From an uncultured Adlercreutzia sp. (GTDB lineage: Bacteria > Actinomycetota > Coriobacteriia > Coriobacteriales > Eggerthellaceae): 64,000 nt of DNA. The stretch lies in assembly GCA_910589165.1 (NCBI GenBank), contig CAJUSP010000003.1:131051-195050 (forward strand), given 5' to 3'. The notes beneath the pieces are model-generated. The model did not search any database, was not told the DNA's origin, and saw nothing but the letters and a program-made list of their open reading frames with translations. A program made the translations under genes and the position numbers. Numbering within the stretch: position 1 is the first letter of the stretch; every line of letters begins with the position of its first letter. Positions 52,229-61,887 of the stretch are shown one piece after another.

Positions 52229-52662
52229 TACGACTCCCCTTCCAAAAGCAGGTCCAGCGCGCGCAGGTAGCCCTCCTTGCCGAGCCCCTTCACCTGGCCG
52301 ATGCAGGCCGGGGCGATCACCGAATGGCGGCGGAACTCCTCGCGCTTCGCGATATCGGAAATGTGAATCTCCACCACCGGCACGTCGATGCACTCCACCG
52401 CGTCGTGCAGCGCGTAGGAATAGTGCGTGTGGGCGCCGGGGTTGTACACGATGCCGTCGTAGCGGCCGCGGGCCTCGTGCAGCCGGTCCACGAGCGCACC
52501 CTCGTGGTTCGATTGGAAGCAGTCGACCGCGCACCCGCGCTCGGCGCCGTAGGCCACCACCATGGCTTCGATGTCGGCCAGGGTGTCCGAGCCGTAAATA
52601 GCCGGATCGCGCACGCCGAGCATGTTCAGGTTCGGCCCGTTCAGAAGCAGAATCTTCTTCAT
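52228..52662 (-). CDS. aroQ: 3-dehydroquinate dehydratase, type II
   Basis: Third step of the shikimate pathway. 144 residues, normal for the dodecameric type II. LLLNGPNLNMLGVRDPAIYG at the start carries the catalytic Tyr, FQSNHEGALVD and YNPGAHTHYSYAL with the catalytic His, and VEIHISDIAKREEFR. Its ATG overlaps the aroB stop (ATGA), and its stop overlaps the peptidase start. Confidence 0.97.
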   Translation of the reverse strand: MKKILLLNGPNLNMLGVRDPAIYGSDTLADIEAMVVAYGAERGCAVDCFQSNHEGALVDRLHEARGRYDGIVYNPGAHTHYSYALHDAVECIDVPVVEIHISDIAKREEFRRHSVIAPACIGQVKGLGKEGYLRALDLLLEGES

Positions 52663-53768
52663 TTGGAAGCCTCCCATGCACGCAGCTGCTCTAAGATGAC
52701 GTCGTCGGGCACGGCGACCAGTTCCCAGTCGCCCACATCGCGCGGCAGCACGAAGCGCACCTCGCCGGCGCGGGTCTTCTTGTCGCGCTTCATGGCCGCG
52801 AGCATGTCCTCGGCCGGGGCCGACCATGCAAGGGCCGGAAGCCCCAGGGCATCCAGCAGCTCGTCCTGGGCAGTGACAAACTCCTCGCTCGTGCCCACCA
52901 CCTCGCGACCGAGCCGGGCGGCGAATCGCATGCCCTCGGCCACGGCGGCCCCGTGGGAGAACATGCCGTAGCCGGCAAGGGCCTCCACGGCGTGCCCCAG
53001 GGTGTGGCCGTAGTTCAGGCACTCGCGCACGCCGCGGCTCTCGGTTTTGTCCTGGGCCACCACGCCGGCCTTGAACACCACCGACCGCGCGATGGCCTCG
53101 GTTACCGCGGAGCCCCCGCGGGCCATGAGCTGGCGGGTGTGGGAAGAAAGCCAGAAGAAGAAATCGTCGGAGTCGATGACGGCGGACTTGGCGATTTCCG
53201 CGCAGCCGCAGGCCCATTCGCGGGCGTCCAGCGTGGCCAGCACCGCCGTGGAGGCGCACACGAAGGCAGGCTGCTTGAACGTGCCCACGAGGTTCTTGCC
53301 CGCCGGCAGGTTCACGCCGGTCTTGCCGCCCACCGACGAGTCCACCATGGCCAGAAGCGTCGTCGGCACCTGCACGAAGGGAATGCCCCGCATGTAGGTG
53401 GAAGCGATGAACCCAGCCAGGTCGCCCACCACGCCGCCGCCGAGGGCCACCACGGCGCAGTCGCGGGTAAGCCCCAGCTCGGCCGCGGCCGCCCAAATCT
53501 CGCCGGCCACATCCACCGATTTCGAATCCTCGCCAGCCGGCACCACAATGTCGCTCACGCGGAAGCCGGCGCCTTTGCAGGAGGCCTTGGCCGCCTCCAG
53601 GTACAGCGGCGCCACGTTCGAATCGGTGATCATGAGCAGCTGCGGCGCTGCGGCCACCTTCGGCAGCTTGCGCAGCGAGGCGCCCAGCTCGTCGAGCACC
53701 GAGGCCCCGATGCGCACGTCGTAGGGCGTCTCGCCGGGAATGTTCACGACTATCTTTGTAGCGGGCAC
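52659..53768 (-). CDS. aroB: 3-dehydroquinate synthase
   Basis: Second shikimate step, NAD- and metal-dependent cyclisation of DAHP. 369 residues. Motifs: VVALGGGVVGDLAGF, VPTTLLAMVDSSVGGKTGVNLP, CLNYGHTLGHAVEAL (metal His). The start is a GTG (VPATKIVVNI) with a GGAGGG seven bases ahead. It overlaps the end of aroK by 19 bases. Confidence 0.96.
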   Translation of the reverse strand: MPATKIVVNIPGETPYDVRIGASVLDELGASLRKLPKVAAAPQLLMITDSNVAPLYLEAAKASCKGAGFRVSDIVVPAGEDSKSVDVAGEIWAAAAELGLTRDCAVVALGGGVVGDLAGFIASTYMRGIPFVQVPTTLLAMVDSSVGGKTGVNLPAGKNLVGTFKQPAFVCASTAVLATLDAREWACGCAEIAKSAVIDSDDFFFWLSSHTRQLMARGGSAVTEAIARSVVFKAGVVAQDKTESRGVRECLNYGHTLGHAVEALAGYGMFSHGAAVAEGMRFAARLGREVVGTSEEFVTAQDELLDALGLPALAWSAPAEDMLAAMKRDKKTRAGEVRFVLPRDVGDWELVAVPDDVILEQLRAWEASK

Positions 53769-54343
53769 AGGATACCCTCCTTCTCGAGAATGCGCTGGAC
53801 TTCGCGGGCGATGGCCGGCACCGACTTGCCCGCCGTGGACACCGTGGCGTCGGCCACGGCCTCGTAAAGCGGCAGCCGCTCGGCGCAGCGGGCCCGGGCG
53901 GCCTCCAGGTTCTGGAACAGGGGCCGGGTAGAGGTGTCGGAAATGCGGCCGGCGGCCTCGTCGGCGGTCACCTCCAGATACACCACGAAGCCGGCCTCGG
54001 AGAACACCTCGTGGTTGGCTGGGGTAACCACCACGCCGCCCCCGCAGGACACGAGCAGCGGGTCGGGCTTGGCGGCCAGCTCGCGCAGCACGTCGGTCTC
54101 CACGGCGCGGAAGCCCTCCTCGCCCGCCTCGGCGAAGATCTCCTTCACCTTCTTGCCCTCGCGCCGCTCGATGTAGGTGTCCATGTCCACCGAGGCCACG
54201 CGGCAAGTGCGGGCCAGCCGGCGCGCGACCGAGGTCTTCCCCGCGCCCATGAACCCGACGAAGAACACCGGGCGCGTAAGCTCCATGGGCACGTCGGGCG
54301 CCGGCGCGGGCGGGCGGCGGCGCGGCTTCTGTGGGGCGCCCAT
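53750..54343 (-). CDS. aroK: Shikimate kinase
   Basis: Phosphorylates shikimate at the 3-OH. 197 residues, somewhat long because of a ~24-residue basic Pro-rich N-terminus. Walker A GFMGAGKTSVARRLA, DMDTYIERREGKKV, SCGGGVV, and a LID around STRPLFQNLEAARAR. The ATG is one base after the aroC stop (TAG-C-ATG). A later ATG (MELTRPVFF) would give a normal-length protein and cannot be ruled out. Confidence 0.94.
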   Translation of the reverse strand: MGAPQKPRRRPPAPAPDVPMELTRPVFFVGFMGAGKTSVARRLARTCRVASVDMDTYIERREGKKVKEIFAEAGEEGFRAVETDVLRELAAKPDPLLVSCGGGVVVTPANHEVFSEAGFVVYLEVTADEAAGRISDTSTRPLFQNLEAARARCAERLPLYEAVADATVSTAGKSVPAIAREVQRILEKEGILCPLQR

Positions 54344-54344
54344 G

Positions 54345-55511
54345 CTAGCGCCCCATGGTGCGCAGGCGCGCCTTGTAGGCCTTGATGTTCGCCTTGATGT
54401 CGGCCATGCAGGTGTCGCCGAAGGCCTCAAGGTAGGCGTTGGCCAGGGCGAAGGCCACCTCGCCCTCGGCCACCACGGCCGCCGCCGGCACCGCGCACAC
54501 GTCCGAGCGCTCCTTCGAGGCCTCCTCCACGTCCAGCGTGTCCAGGTTCACCGTCTCAAGGGGCGTCATCAGCGTGGGGATGGGCTTCATGGCCACCGTG
54601 GCGATAAGCGGCATGCCGCTCGTCATGCCGCCCTCCAGGCCGCCGGCGTTGTTCGAGGCGCGGATAAAGTCGCCGTCGGCGAGCACAATGGGGTCGTGCA
54701 CCTGCGAGCCCGGGCGGCGCGCCGCCTCGAAGCCGAGGCCGAACTCCACGCCCTTGATGGCGGGAATGGAGAAGAGCGCCCCGCCGATGCGCGAGGTGAG
54801 CCGCGCGTTGCCCGTAGCGTGGGTGCCGAGCCCCGGCACGAGCCCCGTGACCACAATGCGGAAGGTACCGCCTAAGCTCTCGCCGTCGGCCTTGGCGCGA
54901 TCGATGGCCTTCTTCATAGCGATGGTGGCCTTGGCGTCGGGGCAGCGCATGTCGGAAAGCTCGATGTCGAGCGGCTTGTGCTCGGCGGCGTCGGCCATGG
55001 TCTCGGGCGCCATGGCGGCATCGCCCACCGACACCACGTAGGACATGACCTCCACCCCCAGCGAGGCCAGAAACTCGCGGGCCACCGAGGCCGCCGCCAC
55101 GCGCGCCGCCGTCTCGCGGGCGCTCGCACGCTCGAGGATGTTGCGACAGTCGTCGGTGTTCGTCTTCAGCACGCCCACCAGATCGGCATGACCCGGACGC
55201 GGCGTCACCTCGCGCACGAGGTCGGCCGGGGCCGTGCCGAAGGCGGCCATGCGGTCGGTCCAGTTCTCCCAATCGCGGTTGACCACCTCAAGGGCGATGG
55301 GGCTGCCGATAGTGCGCCCGAAGCGCACGCCGCTCGTCACGCGCGCGGTATCCTTCTCGATTGCCATGCGGCCGCCGCGCCCGTAGCCGGCCTGGCGACG
55401 GGCCAAATCGGCGTTGATGTGCTCTTCAGAGATGGAAAGCCCCGCCGGCACGCCGGACACGATGGCCGTCAGGCACGGCCCGTGGCTCTCCCCCGCTGTG
55501 ATGTATTCCAT
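54345..55511 (-). CDS. aroC: Chorismate synthase
   Basis: Last common step of aromatic synthesis, FMN-dependent elimination of phosphate from EPSP. 388 residues. It starts MEYITAGESHGPCLTAIVSG; RQAGYGRGGRMAIEKDTA and RASNNAGGLEGGMTSG are family signatures. The upstream frame is open to 55568 but the mature-looking start is at 55511. The ribosome site is weak. aroA (EPSP synthase) is not in this window. Confidence 0.96.
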   Translation of the reverse strand: MEYITAGESHGPCLTAIVSGVPAGLSISEEHINADLARRQAGYGRGGRMAIEKDTARVTSGVRFGRTIGSPIALEVVNRDWENWTDRMAAFGTAPADLVREVTPRPGHADLVGVLKTNTDDCRNILERASARETAARVAAASVAREFLASLGVEVMSYVVSVGDAAMAPETMADAAEHKPLDIELSDMRCPDAKATIAMKKAIDRAKADGESLGGTFRIVVTGLVPGLGTHATGNARLTSRIGGALFSIPAIKGVEFGLGFEAARRPGSQVHDPIVLADGDFIRASNNAGGLEGGMTSGMPLIATVAMKPIPTLMTPLETVNLDTLDVEEASKERSDVCAVPAAAVVAEGEVAFALANAYLEAFGDTCMADIKANIKAYKARLRTMGR

Positions 55512-55634
55512 AGATGCAACACTTTCGCTCGCGAATATACTGCGTCCATTGTAACGCAGGGCGAACACCGCAGCGTTTCAAGAAGGAAAACCCGCCGACC
55601 CTATGCCCCGAGCGGGGCGGCTCGGCTACGCGCG

Positions 55635-56561
55635 CTACAGCTGGAACCCGGCGGCTTCGGCCATGGTTTGGAACAGCTCGTCCTCGGGAATGTCCAGGGC
55701 GGCCACCTCGAAGATGTCGCGGAGGATGCCGACCGTGACCACCGCCTGGCCCACGAGCATGCCGGCACCGTCGAGGAAGGCGCACCCCGCCGCGCGGGCC
55801 GCCGCCGCCAGCGCCGTCTCGCCGTGGCCGTAGACCACGTCGAACACCGTCTGGCGCGACGAGAGCAAACCGGTGTCGAAGGGCGCCGGGTCGCCCTCGC
55901 TCATACCGAGGGGCGTGGCGTCGATGATGATGTCGGCAGCAGCGATAGCCTGGCGGCTCGTCTCGTAGCTGCCGAACTTCAGCCCCACCTTCTTATACAC
56001 CTCGGCGAAGCTCAGGTGCCCCTCCTTGAAGGCCGGCATGTCCACGGTGCGTCCCACCATGGCCCCCAGCTCGTCGGCATAGGTGCGCACGATACGGTAG
56101 GCGCGGTCCTTGTCGCGGCCGATGAGCACCACCTCGGCCGGTCCCGCCTGGGCCACGGCGTGCAGAATGGAAAGCGACGTCGGCCCCGTGCCGCATACCA
56201 CCACGCTCTTACCCGCGAATTTCACCCCGGCCCGTTCCAAATAGGCCACGCAGCCCTGGCCGTCGGTGTTGTAGGCGATGAGCGCCCCGCCCTTGTTCAC
56301 GAGCACATTGGCGCCGTGGGCCAGCTGCGCCGAGGCCGCCTTCACATCGGCGGCGGCGAAGGCCTCGGGCTTGTAGGGCGTGGTGATGTTGAGGGACAGG
56401 AAGTCGCGTGCAGCAAGGAACGCCTCGGCCTCGGCGCCCTCGGGAAGGTCGGCGAACCCGTAGGACCAGTCGAGCCCCGCCTTCTCGTAGACGGCGTTGT
56501 ACATGACAGGCGATTTCGAGTGGGCGATGGGATGGCCCAGAATGTAGAGGCGCTCGGTCAC
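55635..56561 (-). CDS. aroE: Shikimate dehydrogenase
   Basis: NADP-dependent reduction of dehydroshikimate. 308 residues. Substrate-domain residues SKSPVMYN, the NITTPYKPEA lysine, NTDGQG aspartate, and a nucleotide loop VVVCGTGPTSLSI; C-terminal GAGMLVGQAV. It is upstream of aroC on the same strand with a 123-base gap holding a GC-rich hairpin. Its start overlaps the yqeG-like stop by four bases (ATGA). Confidence 0.94.
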   Translation of the reverse strand: MTERLYILGHPIAHSKSPVMYNAVYEKAGLDWSYGFADLPEGAEAEAFLAARDFLSLNITTPYKPEAFAAADVKAASAQLAHGANVLVNKGGALIAYNTDGQGCVAYLERAGVKFAGKSVVVCGTGPTSLSILHAVAQAGPAEVVLIGRDKDRAYRIVRTYADELGAMVGRTVDMPAFKEGHLSFAEVYKKVGLKFGSYETSRQAIAAADIIIDATPLGMSEGDPAPFDTGLLSSRQTVFDVVYGHGETALAAAARAAGCAFLDGAGMLVGQAVVTVGILRDIFEVAALDIPEDELFQTMAEAAGFQL

Positions 56562-57154
56562 GAGGGTTCTCCTTCCGACGGCACGGCCGGTCGCACAGCA
56601 GGCGCGGCCGCAGCCGCCGTGCGGGCTGCAGCCGCAACATCGGCCCGGGCGCTCGCGGCGGGCTCGGGCTGGCGGTCGCCGAGAAGCGCCGCCTCCACCA
56701 CGCGCAGCACCTTGGTATGGGCAAGGTCCTGCTTCACCAGCGGCTGCAGCATATAGGCGGGAAGCCCCGCGCAGTGGGCCCCCAGCACGTCGGTGGACAG
56801 CTGGTCGCCGATGACGACGGTGTCGCCCCGCGTGGCGCCGATCTTGCCCATGGCGCGGAAGAACGCCGGCGGCAGCGGCTTCATGGCCTTGGCGACGATG
56901 GGCAGCTCAAGCTCGCCGGCAAAGGCGTAGGCGTCGGCGTGCCAGTTGTTGGAAAGCAGGCAGAACGTCACCCCCGCCGTGCGGGCACGGCCGAGCCACA
57001 GCCCCACGTCGCGGGGCACGCTATGGGTGTCGCGGGCGCGGATGGTGTTGTCGATATCCAACAGGACATGGGTGTAGCCGCAGCCGATCAGGTCGCGCTC
57101 GATATCGATGTCGGTGATGCGCGAGAAGTAGCGCTCGGGCGTCCAAAGGGCCAT
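56558..57154 (-). CDS. yqeG: YqeG-family HAD phosphatase
   Basis: 198 residues. HAD motif I LLDIDNTIRARD, motif II CLLSNNW, the Lys in VAKAMKPLP, and motif IV VIGDQLSTDVLGA. A C-terminal ~45-residue Ala/Pro tail is extra. The bacterial family is of unclear substrate; mitochondrial relatives dephosphorylate phosphatidylglycerophosphate. No good ribosome site is seen before the ATG. It lies between mltG and aroE in the same operon. Confidence 0.88.
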   Translation of the reverse strand: MALWTPERYFSRITDIDIERDLIGCGYTHVLLDIDNTIRARDTHSVPRDVGLWLGRARTAGVTFCLLSNNWHADAYAFAGELELPIVAKAMKPLPPAFFRAMGKIGATRGDTVVIGDQLSTDVLGAHCAGLPAYMLQPLVKQDLAHTKVLRVVEAALLGDRQPEPAASARADVAAAARTAAAAAPAVRPAVPSEGEPS

Positions 57155-57195
57155 AGGAACGGGAACCGAACTCGTCAGCGTGCCAAGGGGCGGCC

Positions 57196-58386
57196 CTAGG
57201 CCGCGTCGCCTTCCGCAGCCGCGCCGTCGCCGGAATTGGCCGCGATGGCCGCCTGGTGATCCTCGTAGGTCTGGCTGAACACCGCCTGCATGTTCCCGTC
57301 GCCGTCGGCGAAGAAGTAGAAGAACATATCGTCGGTGGAGGCGGGCTCGCACACGGCGATGATACTCTCAAGCCCCGGCGAGCAGATGGGGGTCGGCGGC
57401 AGCCCCGGGTTCGCGTAGGTGCCGTAGGGGGTGTCGGCGTGAACCTCGTCGGCCGTGGGCTCGCGGCCCACCTCGTAGGCCGTGGTGGCGTCCGATTCCA
57501 AATAGGGGCGGTCGCTCGCCAGGCGGTTGTAGAACACGCCGGCCACATGGTCGCGGGTCTCCTGGTCGCCGGTGGACTCCTTAGCCACAATGGAGGCGAG
57601 GTTTATCGCCTGGTAGTAGTCGAGTCCCTGGCTGGCCGGGTAGCTGTTCGCGAAATCGCCGAGGTACGGCGCCACCTCAGTGGAGAACTGGTTGAGCATC
57701 GTGCGCACCACGGCGGCGGCGTCCATATCGTCGGTGACGGTATAGGTCTTGGGGAACAGGAAGCCCTCGAGGCTGTTGGTCCCGGCGCTTTCCAAAAACG
57801 AGAACTCGGAAACCCAGGCGCTCGCATCAGCCGAGGCAGCCAGGAAGTCGTCAGCGGTGATGCGGCCGCCCGTGGCGCTTTCCACAAGGGCCGCCGCCTC
57901 GGCGCGGGTGATGTCCTCGGGGATGGTGAGCGTGTCGCCTGCCGCCGCCGGCCCCGCCATGATGGCGCGCACGAGCTCCTCGGCCGTCATGCCGCCCTCG
58001 AAGGTGTAGGTGCCGGGGATAAGGGCGCTCGCCGCCTCCAGGCGCGTGACCTCGCCGGTGAACTCCTGGGCGCTGCCGATGAGGTGCGCCGCCACCAGGG
58101 CGTCGCCGATAGAGGTGGCAGACTCCCCTTCTTCGATGGTCACTTCCGCCGTCTCGCCCGGAGCCAGAAGCTCGGGCGCGCTGCAGCCGCGGAAGGCGAA
58201 GAAGCACACGGCCGCGATGACGACCACGGCCACAATGCCCAGGCAGATGAAGGGCGCCGGCGACTTCTTCGGCATGATGGCGCTCGTGTCGTAGGTGCGG
58301 AACTCCTTGTCGCCCTTGGCATGGGCCGCGCGGGCGGCACGGCTGGCGTGGGAGGAGTAGGTCACGTTCTTGTTGTGCAGAGCCAC
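57196..58386 (-). CDS. mltG: Endolytic murein transglycosylase
   Basis: Cuts nascent glycan strands at the membrane. 396 residues from a GTG at 58386 with GAGAAAGG upstream; the GTG at 58428 is also open but lacks a ribosome site. A basic N-terminus is followed by one membrane helix (about 45-65), a LysM-like region, and the YceG catalytic domain with ASIVAKESTGDQETRDHVAGVFYNRL (catalytic Glu) and the GLPPTPICSPG signature. Confidence 0.93.
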   Translation of the reverse strand: MALHNKNVTYSSHASRAARAAHAKGDKEFRTYDTSAIMPKKSPAPFICLGIVAVVVIAAVCFFAFRGCSAPELLAPGETAEVTIEEGESATSIGDALVAAHLIGSAQEFTGEVTRLEAASALIPGTYTFEGGMTAEELVRAIMAGPAAAGDTLTIPEDITRAEAAALVESATGGRITADDFLAASADASAWVSEFSFLESAGTNSLEGFLFPKTYTVTDDMDAAAVVRTMLNQFSTEVAPYLGDFANSYPASQGLDYYQAINLASIVAKESTGDQETRDHVAGVFYNRLASDRPYLESDATTAYEVGREPTADEVHADTPYGTYANPGLPPTPICSPGLESIIAVCEPASTDDMFFYFFADGDGNMQAVFSQTYEDHQAAIAANSGDGAAAEGDAA

Positions 58387-58455
58387 GGCAGCGGCCTTTC
58401 TCGCCGAGGCCCGAGCGAGCGCACGCACCGGGCACGAGGTGCCGGAACCGAAGCC

Positions 58456-58872
58456 TTATCTGCGCGTACGTTCATCGAGCCAGGATTGCAGAAACAAACT
58501 TGCGGCTATCATATCAACCTTGCCCCGCATGGACTTCTCGTCGTAGCCCTTTTCACGCAAACTCCGTTTCGCCTCGGCGGAACTAAGGCGCTCATCGGCG
58601 AAAACGTGGGGAATGCCCGTGCGCTCGCTGATGGCGGCGGCTACCCCGCGGATGCGCTCGGCCTGGGGCCCCTCCTCGCCGGCCAGGGTCAGCGGCAGCC
58701 CGCAGACGAGAAGCTCCGGCTCCCAGTCCTCCAGCACGCGCTTGAAGGGCTTGCCGCCGGCCTGCACCTCGGCCGCCGGCAGCACGCACACGGGGCTTGC
58801 CACCCGCTCGCCCGGGTCGCTTACGGCAACGCCCACGCGCACTTCCCCTATGTCCAGCGCCATCACCCGCAC
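58456..58872 (-). CDS. ruvX: Putative Holliday junction resolvase / pre-16S rRNA nuclease
   Basis: RNase H-like fold of the YqgF family. 138 residues. MRVMALDIGEVRVGVAVSDP with the catalytic Asp, LLVCGLPLTLAGEEGPQA, FADERLSSAEAKRSL, and KVDMIAASLFLQSWLDERT. The start is the GTG at 58872, which has GGAGGTG ten bases ahead; the ATG at 58863 is too far from it. It sits between telA-like and mltG, with alaS further up, the common alaS-ruvX-mltG order. Confidence 0.94.
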   Translation of the reverse strand: MRVMALDIGEVRVGVAVSDPGERVASPVCVLPAAEVQAGGKPFKRVLEDWEPELLVCGLPLTLAGEEGPQAERIRGVAAAISERTGIPHVFADERLSSAEAKRSLREKGYDEKSMRGKVDMIAASLFLQSWLDERTRR

Positions 58873-58875
58873 GAG

Positions 58876-60021
58876 CTAGCGCACCTCCAGAAGCTTGGCG
58901 CGCAGCTCGGCCTCCATGCGGCGCATCTCGGATTCGGCCTCGGCGCGCTTGGCGCGGCCCTCGGCCTGAATCTTCATGACCTCGTCGAAGGTCTGGATGA
59001 GACTCTCGTTGGTGGCCTTGAGCGTCTCGATGTCCACGATGCCCCGCTCAGACTCACGGGCCACATCGATCGTGGACTGCTTCAGCTTCTCGGCGTTCTT
59101 GCGCAGAAGCTCGTTGGTCATGTCGGTGACGGCGGTCTGCGCCCGCAGGGCCGCCTCGTTGTTGGCCAGGCCGAGCGCCAGCACCATTTGGCTCTTCCAG
59201 AGGGGAATGGTGTTCACCAGCGTCGTCTGGATCTTCTCGATCATGAGCATCTCGTTGTTCTGCACGAGTCGAATCTGCGGGGCCATCTGCATGGCCACCG
59301 TGCGCGAGAGGTCCAGGTCGGAGAGCTTCTTCTCGAAGCGGTTGCAAGCCGCGGCCAGCTTCTGCACCGCCTCGGCGTCTTCCGTGGAGCCGGAGGCCTG
59401 GGCGCGCGCCGACAGCTCGGCCAGCTCGCCCTCGCGCACCTCGGCCAGGCGCTGGCGCCCGGCCAACAGGTACATGGTCAGCTCCTTGAAGTAGGTGAGG
59501 TTCAGCTCGTAGAGCTGGTCGAGGGTGGCCGCGTCCTTCATGAGCGCCACCTGGTGGCCCTCCAGCGTCTTGGCGATTTTGTCGACGTTGGCCTCGGCAG
59601 CGTCGTAGCGGACCTTCAGCGCGACGATCTTGTTGGCCTGACGCTTGAACAGCCCGAAGAACCCGCCGTCATCGTCAGCATCGAAGCTCTTGAGCTCGGT
59701 GACCACGCCTGCGATGAGGTCGCCGGCCTCCCCCAGATCCTGGGTGCGCACCTTCGACAAGGCCGTCTCGGAAAACGACGCCATCTTCTTCTGGGCTCCG
59801 GAGCCGAAGGTGAGCACCTGTTGGGAGTTCGCGATGTCGATCTGCTTGGCGAAGGCCTCAACCTGGGCCAGCTCCTCGGCCGTAAGCGAGTCGGCCAGCG
59901 AGGGGGCCGCCGGCGTGGGAGCCTCGGTCTCGATGATGGAGGCCTCGGCCACCTCCTCCACCGGATCGAGGGTCAGCTTCGGGGTGGGGATGCTCTCAAG
60001 GTTTTTCAGTTCGTCGTTCAT
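58876..60021 (-). CDS. TelA-family toxic anion resistance protein
   Basis: 381 residues, almost all helical with long heptads and no membrane span. The family is recognised by the LYELNLTYFKELTMYLLAGRQRL segment and the QIRLVQNNEMLMIEKIQTTLVNTIPLWKSQMVLALG segment. Linked to tellurite and cell-envelope stress; mechanism unknown. AAAGGACG precedes the ATG. It pairs with the XpaC-like gene 43 bases upstream, a usual combination. Confidence 0.9.
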   Translation of the reverse strand: MNDELKNLESIPTPKLTLDPVEEVAEASIIETEAPTPAAPSLADSLTAEELAQVEAFAKQIDIANSQQVLTFGSGAQKKMASFSETALSKVRTQDLGEAGDLIAGVVTELKSFDADDDGGFFGLFKRQANKIVALKVRYDAAEANVDKIAKTLEGHQVALMKDAATLDQLYELNLTYFKELTMYLLAGRQRLAEVREGELAELSARAQASGSTEDAEAVQKLAAACNRFEKKLSDLDLSRTVAMQMAPQIRLVQNNEMLMIEKIQTTLVNTIPLWKSQMVLALGLANNEAALRAQTAVTDMTNELLRKNAEKLKQSTIDVARESERGIVDIETLKATNESLIQTFDEVMKIQAEGRAKRAEAESEMRRMEAELRAKLLEVR

Positions 60022-60063
60022 GGGTCGTCCTTTCGGGAAACGGGGGTACCGTGGGTGGATGCG

Positions 60064-61728
60064 TTAGGGTTTCGCATCGAAGGGGCTATCGGTCAGCCCC
60101 TCCTGGGCCAGCAGGGCGTGCAGCACCGAGATATCGGCGGACACGTCCATGTTGAGTTCTTGGAAGGTGTCGTCAAGCAGCTTCTCGAAGGCGCCGTTAA
60201 GCACGTCGAGGGTATGCTCGATCTCGCGGCGCGACGAGGCAATGTTCTCGCCTTGGACCGGCTGCTCCTCCAGGGCGTCGTAGGCCTCGAGCAGCTTGAG
60301 GGTGGTGGGCAGGTAGTAGTCGTTCAGGCGATCGAGCCCGGCGATGACCTTGGGCTCGGCCTCGGCGCGGTCGAGAATGCGGGCGGTCACGGCCTCGAGG
60401 GCCGACACCTTCTCGCTCACCGCCGCGTCTTCGATGCGGCCGTTCAGCTCGGCCATCTGACGCAGCGAGGCGCGGCCGCGCTCGAGGAAGGCGCGCTGGG
60501 CGGGCGTGAGGGAGTCGGAAGCGGGAACCGCGTTCTGTCCCATTGCCGGCGCCTGGGATTTCGCCGCCTCCTCAGCCGCGTGGGCCTTCGCCGCCTGCTC
60601 GTCGGCAAGGGCCTGGCGCTGCGCCTGCTGGAACTGCCGGTACTGGTGGTAGGCGCCCTCGGTGACCATGAGCGTGCGCCCCTCGTCGTCGAGCCGCCCC
60701 GCGGGCAGGTAGCCGCCCTTGATAAGCCCGCGCACGGCGGAAAGCGCCGCCTTGGGGCTTATCTGCATGCGGGAAGCCAGCTCGTCGATGTTGCACACCT
60801 CGCGGTTCCCCACGATGCGCCGCACGGCCTTGAGCCGCGACGCCCTGCGCAGCCGCTTGATGCCGAAGCCAAGCAGCGTGCCGAAACCCGCCGTCACAAT
60901 GCCGCACATCGCTGCAGCAATGATGCCGCCAGGTCCTATCACCATCTCCGTCGCCAACATAGTCAGCGTAGAGATGCCAAATAAGAACGTTCCCGCACCA
61001 CCTGCGGCCGTCATGAGCACACCGGAGGCCGTAAGCCCCCAGGAGGAGCGAAACCGCCCATCATTCGGCGCAAGGGGCCGCCACGCTTGAGCATAGCCCT
61101 GCGCGGGCTGCGGAACCGGTGCCGACGGCGGCGCCTGGGGCGACCGGAAGTTCGCCGCCTGGTACTGCCGCTGCGCCTGGGCTTGGGCCGTCTGAGCCTG
61201 GCGCTGCGCCTGGGCCTCCCGGGCTTGCTGCTGGGCGTACGCCCGAGCCTGTTTCTGAGCCTGCTTGCGCGCCTGCTTCTGGGCTTTCTTCTGCGCTTTC
61301 CGCTGCTCTTGCAGCTTTTGGTGGGCCTTCAAGTTGTCCTCGGAGCTGTGGCCGAGCGCCTCGGCGGCCTCTTCCACGCCCTTGTTCACGAGCCGGGCGA
61401 ACTGCGAGAACGCCTTGTCCACCGACTGGCACATTTTCTGGAAGTCCTTGGCCGACATGCCCGGAACGGGGCTCCCCGACCCACTCGGCGAAGCGCTCCA
61501 CGACGACGAATTCGCGCCGGCGCCACCGGCCGCACCCTGCCACGATGCATTCCGGGCCACCTCCGCCGCCGCGAACTCATCGGGCGTCTCGTACACACTT
61601 TCCGGCCCCGGTGTCTGCGGCCGCCCTGCCGTCGGGCCACCGCCAACCTGCTGCGGCCCCGATACGGGCCTTCCCCACCCGTCGACAGGCCCTTGGGGCC
61701 CATTCGATCCAGAATACGGGGAACTCAC
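60064..61728 (-). CDS. XpaC-like protein with Gln/Ala-rich coiled coil
   Basis: 554 residues from a GTG with AGGAGCG upstream. Residues ~1-80 are Gly/Pro/Ser-rich, ~80-200 a Gln/Ala/Arg-rich coiled coil, two membrane helices lie near 230-290, a winged-helix-like segment (IDELASRMQISPKAALSAVRGLIKGGYLP) near 325, and the C-terminal ~150 residues resemble XpaC (FLERGRASLRQMAELNGRIEDAAVSEKVSALEAVTARIL). XpaC genes are usual partners of TelA genes. Function is unknown. Confidence 0.8.
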   Translation of the reverse strand: MSSPYSGSNGPQGPVDGWGRPVSGPQQVGGGPTAGRPQTPGPESVYETPDEFAAAEVARNASWQGAAGGAGANSSSWSASPSGSGSPVPGMSAKDFQKMCQSVDKAFSQFARLVNKGVEEAAEALGHSSEDNLKAHQKLQEQRKAQKKAQKQARKQAQKQARAYAQQQAREAQAQRQAQTAQAQAQRQYQAANFRSPQAPPSAPVPQPAQGYAQAWRPLAPNDGRFRSSWGLTASGVLMTAAGGAGTFLFGISTLTMLATEMVIGPGGIIAAAMCGIVTAGFGTLLGFGIKRLRRASRLKAVRRIVGNREVCNIDELASRMQISPKAALSAVRGLIKGGYLPAGRLDDEGRTLMVTEGAYHQYRQFQQAQRQALADEQAAKAHAAEEAAKSQAPAMGQNAVPASDSLTPAQRAFLERGRASLRQMAELNGRIEDAAVSEKVSALEAVTARILDRAEAEPKVIAGLDRLNDYYLPTTLKLLEAYDALEEQPVQGENIASSRREIEHTLDVLNGAFEKLLDDTFQELNMDVSADISVLHALLAQEGLTDSPFDAKP

Positions 61729-61858
61729 AGCGCGCTCCTAACCGACGCGCACCAGCGCGCCACGCTTCAATACTGAAGCCATCTTACCACGCACCCCCAA
61801 CACGCCCCCAACCCCCACCCCCGCTTCCACGCAATACGCACCCGTTAAAAGGCAGAGA

Positions 61859-61881
61859 TTGCGCAGCAGGCTGCTGCGCAA
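61859..61881. repeat. Perfect hairpin between alaS and xpaC
   Basis: 11-bp arms TTGCGCAGCAG/CTGCTGCGCAA around one base. It lies just past the alaS terminator. Confidence 0.7.
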
Positions 61882-61887
61882 ATGAAA

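Noticed and set aside
57256..60984. A plus-strand open frame of over 1,200 codons
   Set aside because: It lies wholly antisense to mltG, ruvX, telA-like and xpaC-like genes, is His/Gly/Arg-rich without domains, and is a high-GC artefact.
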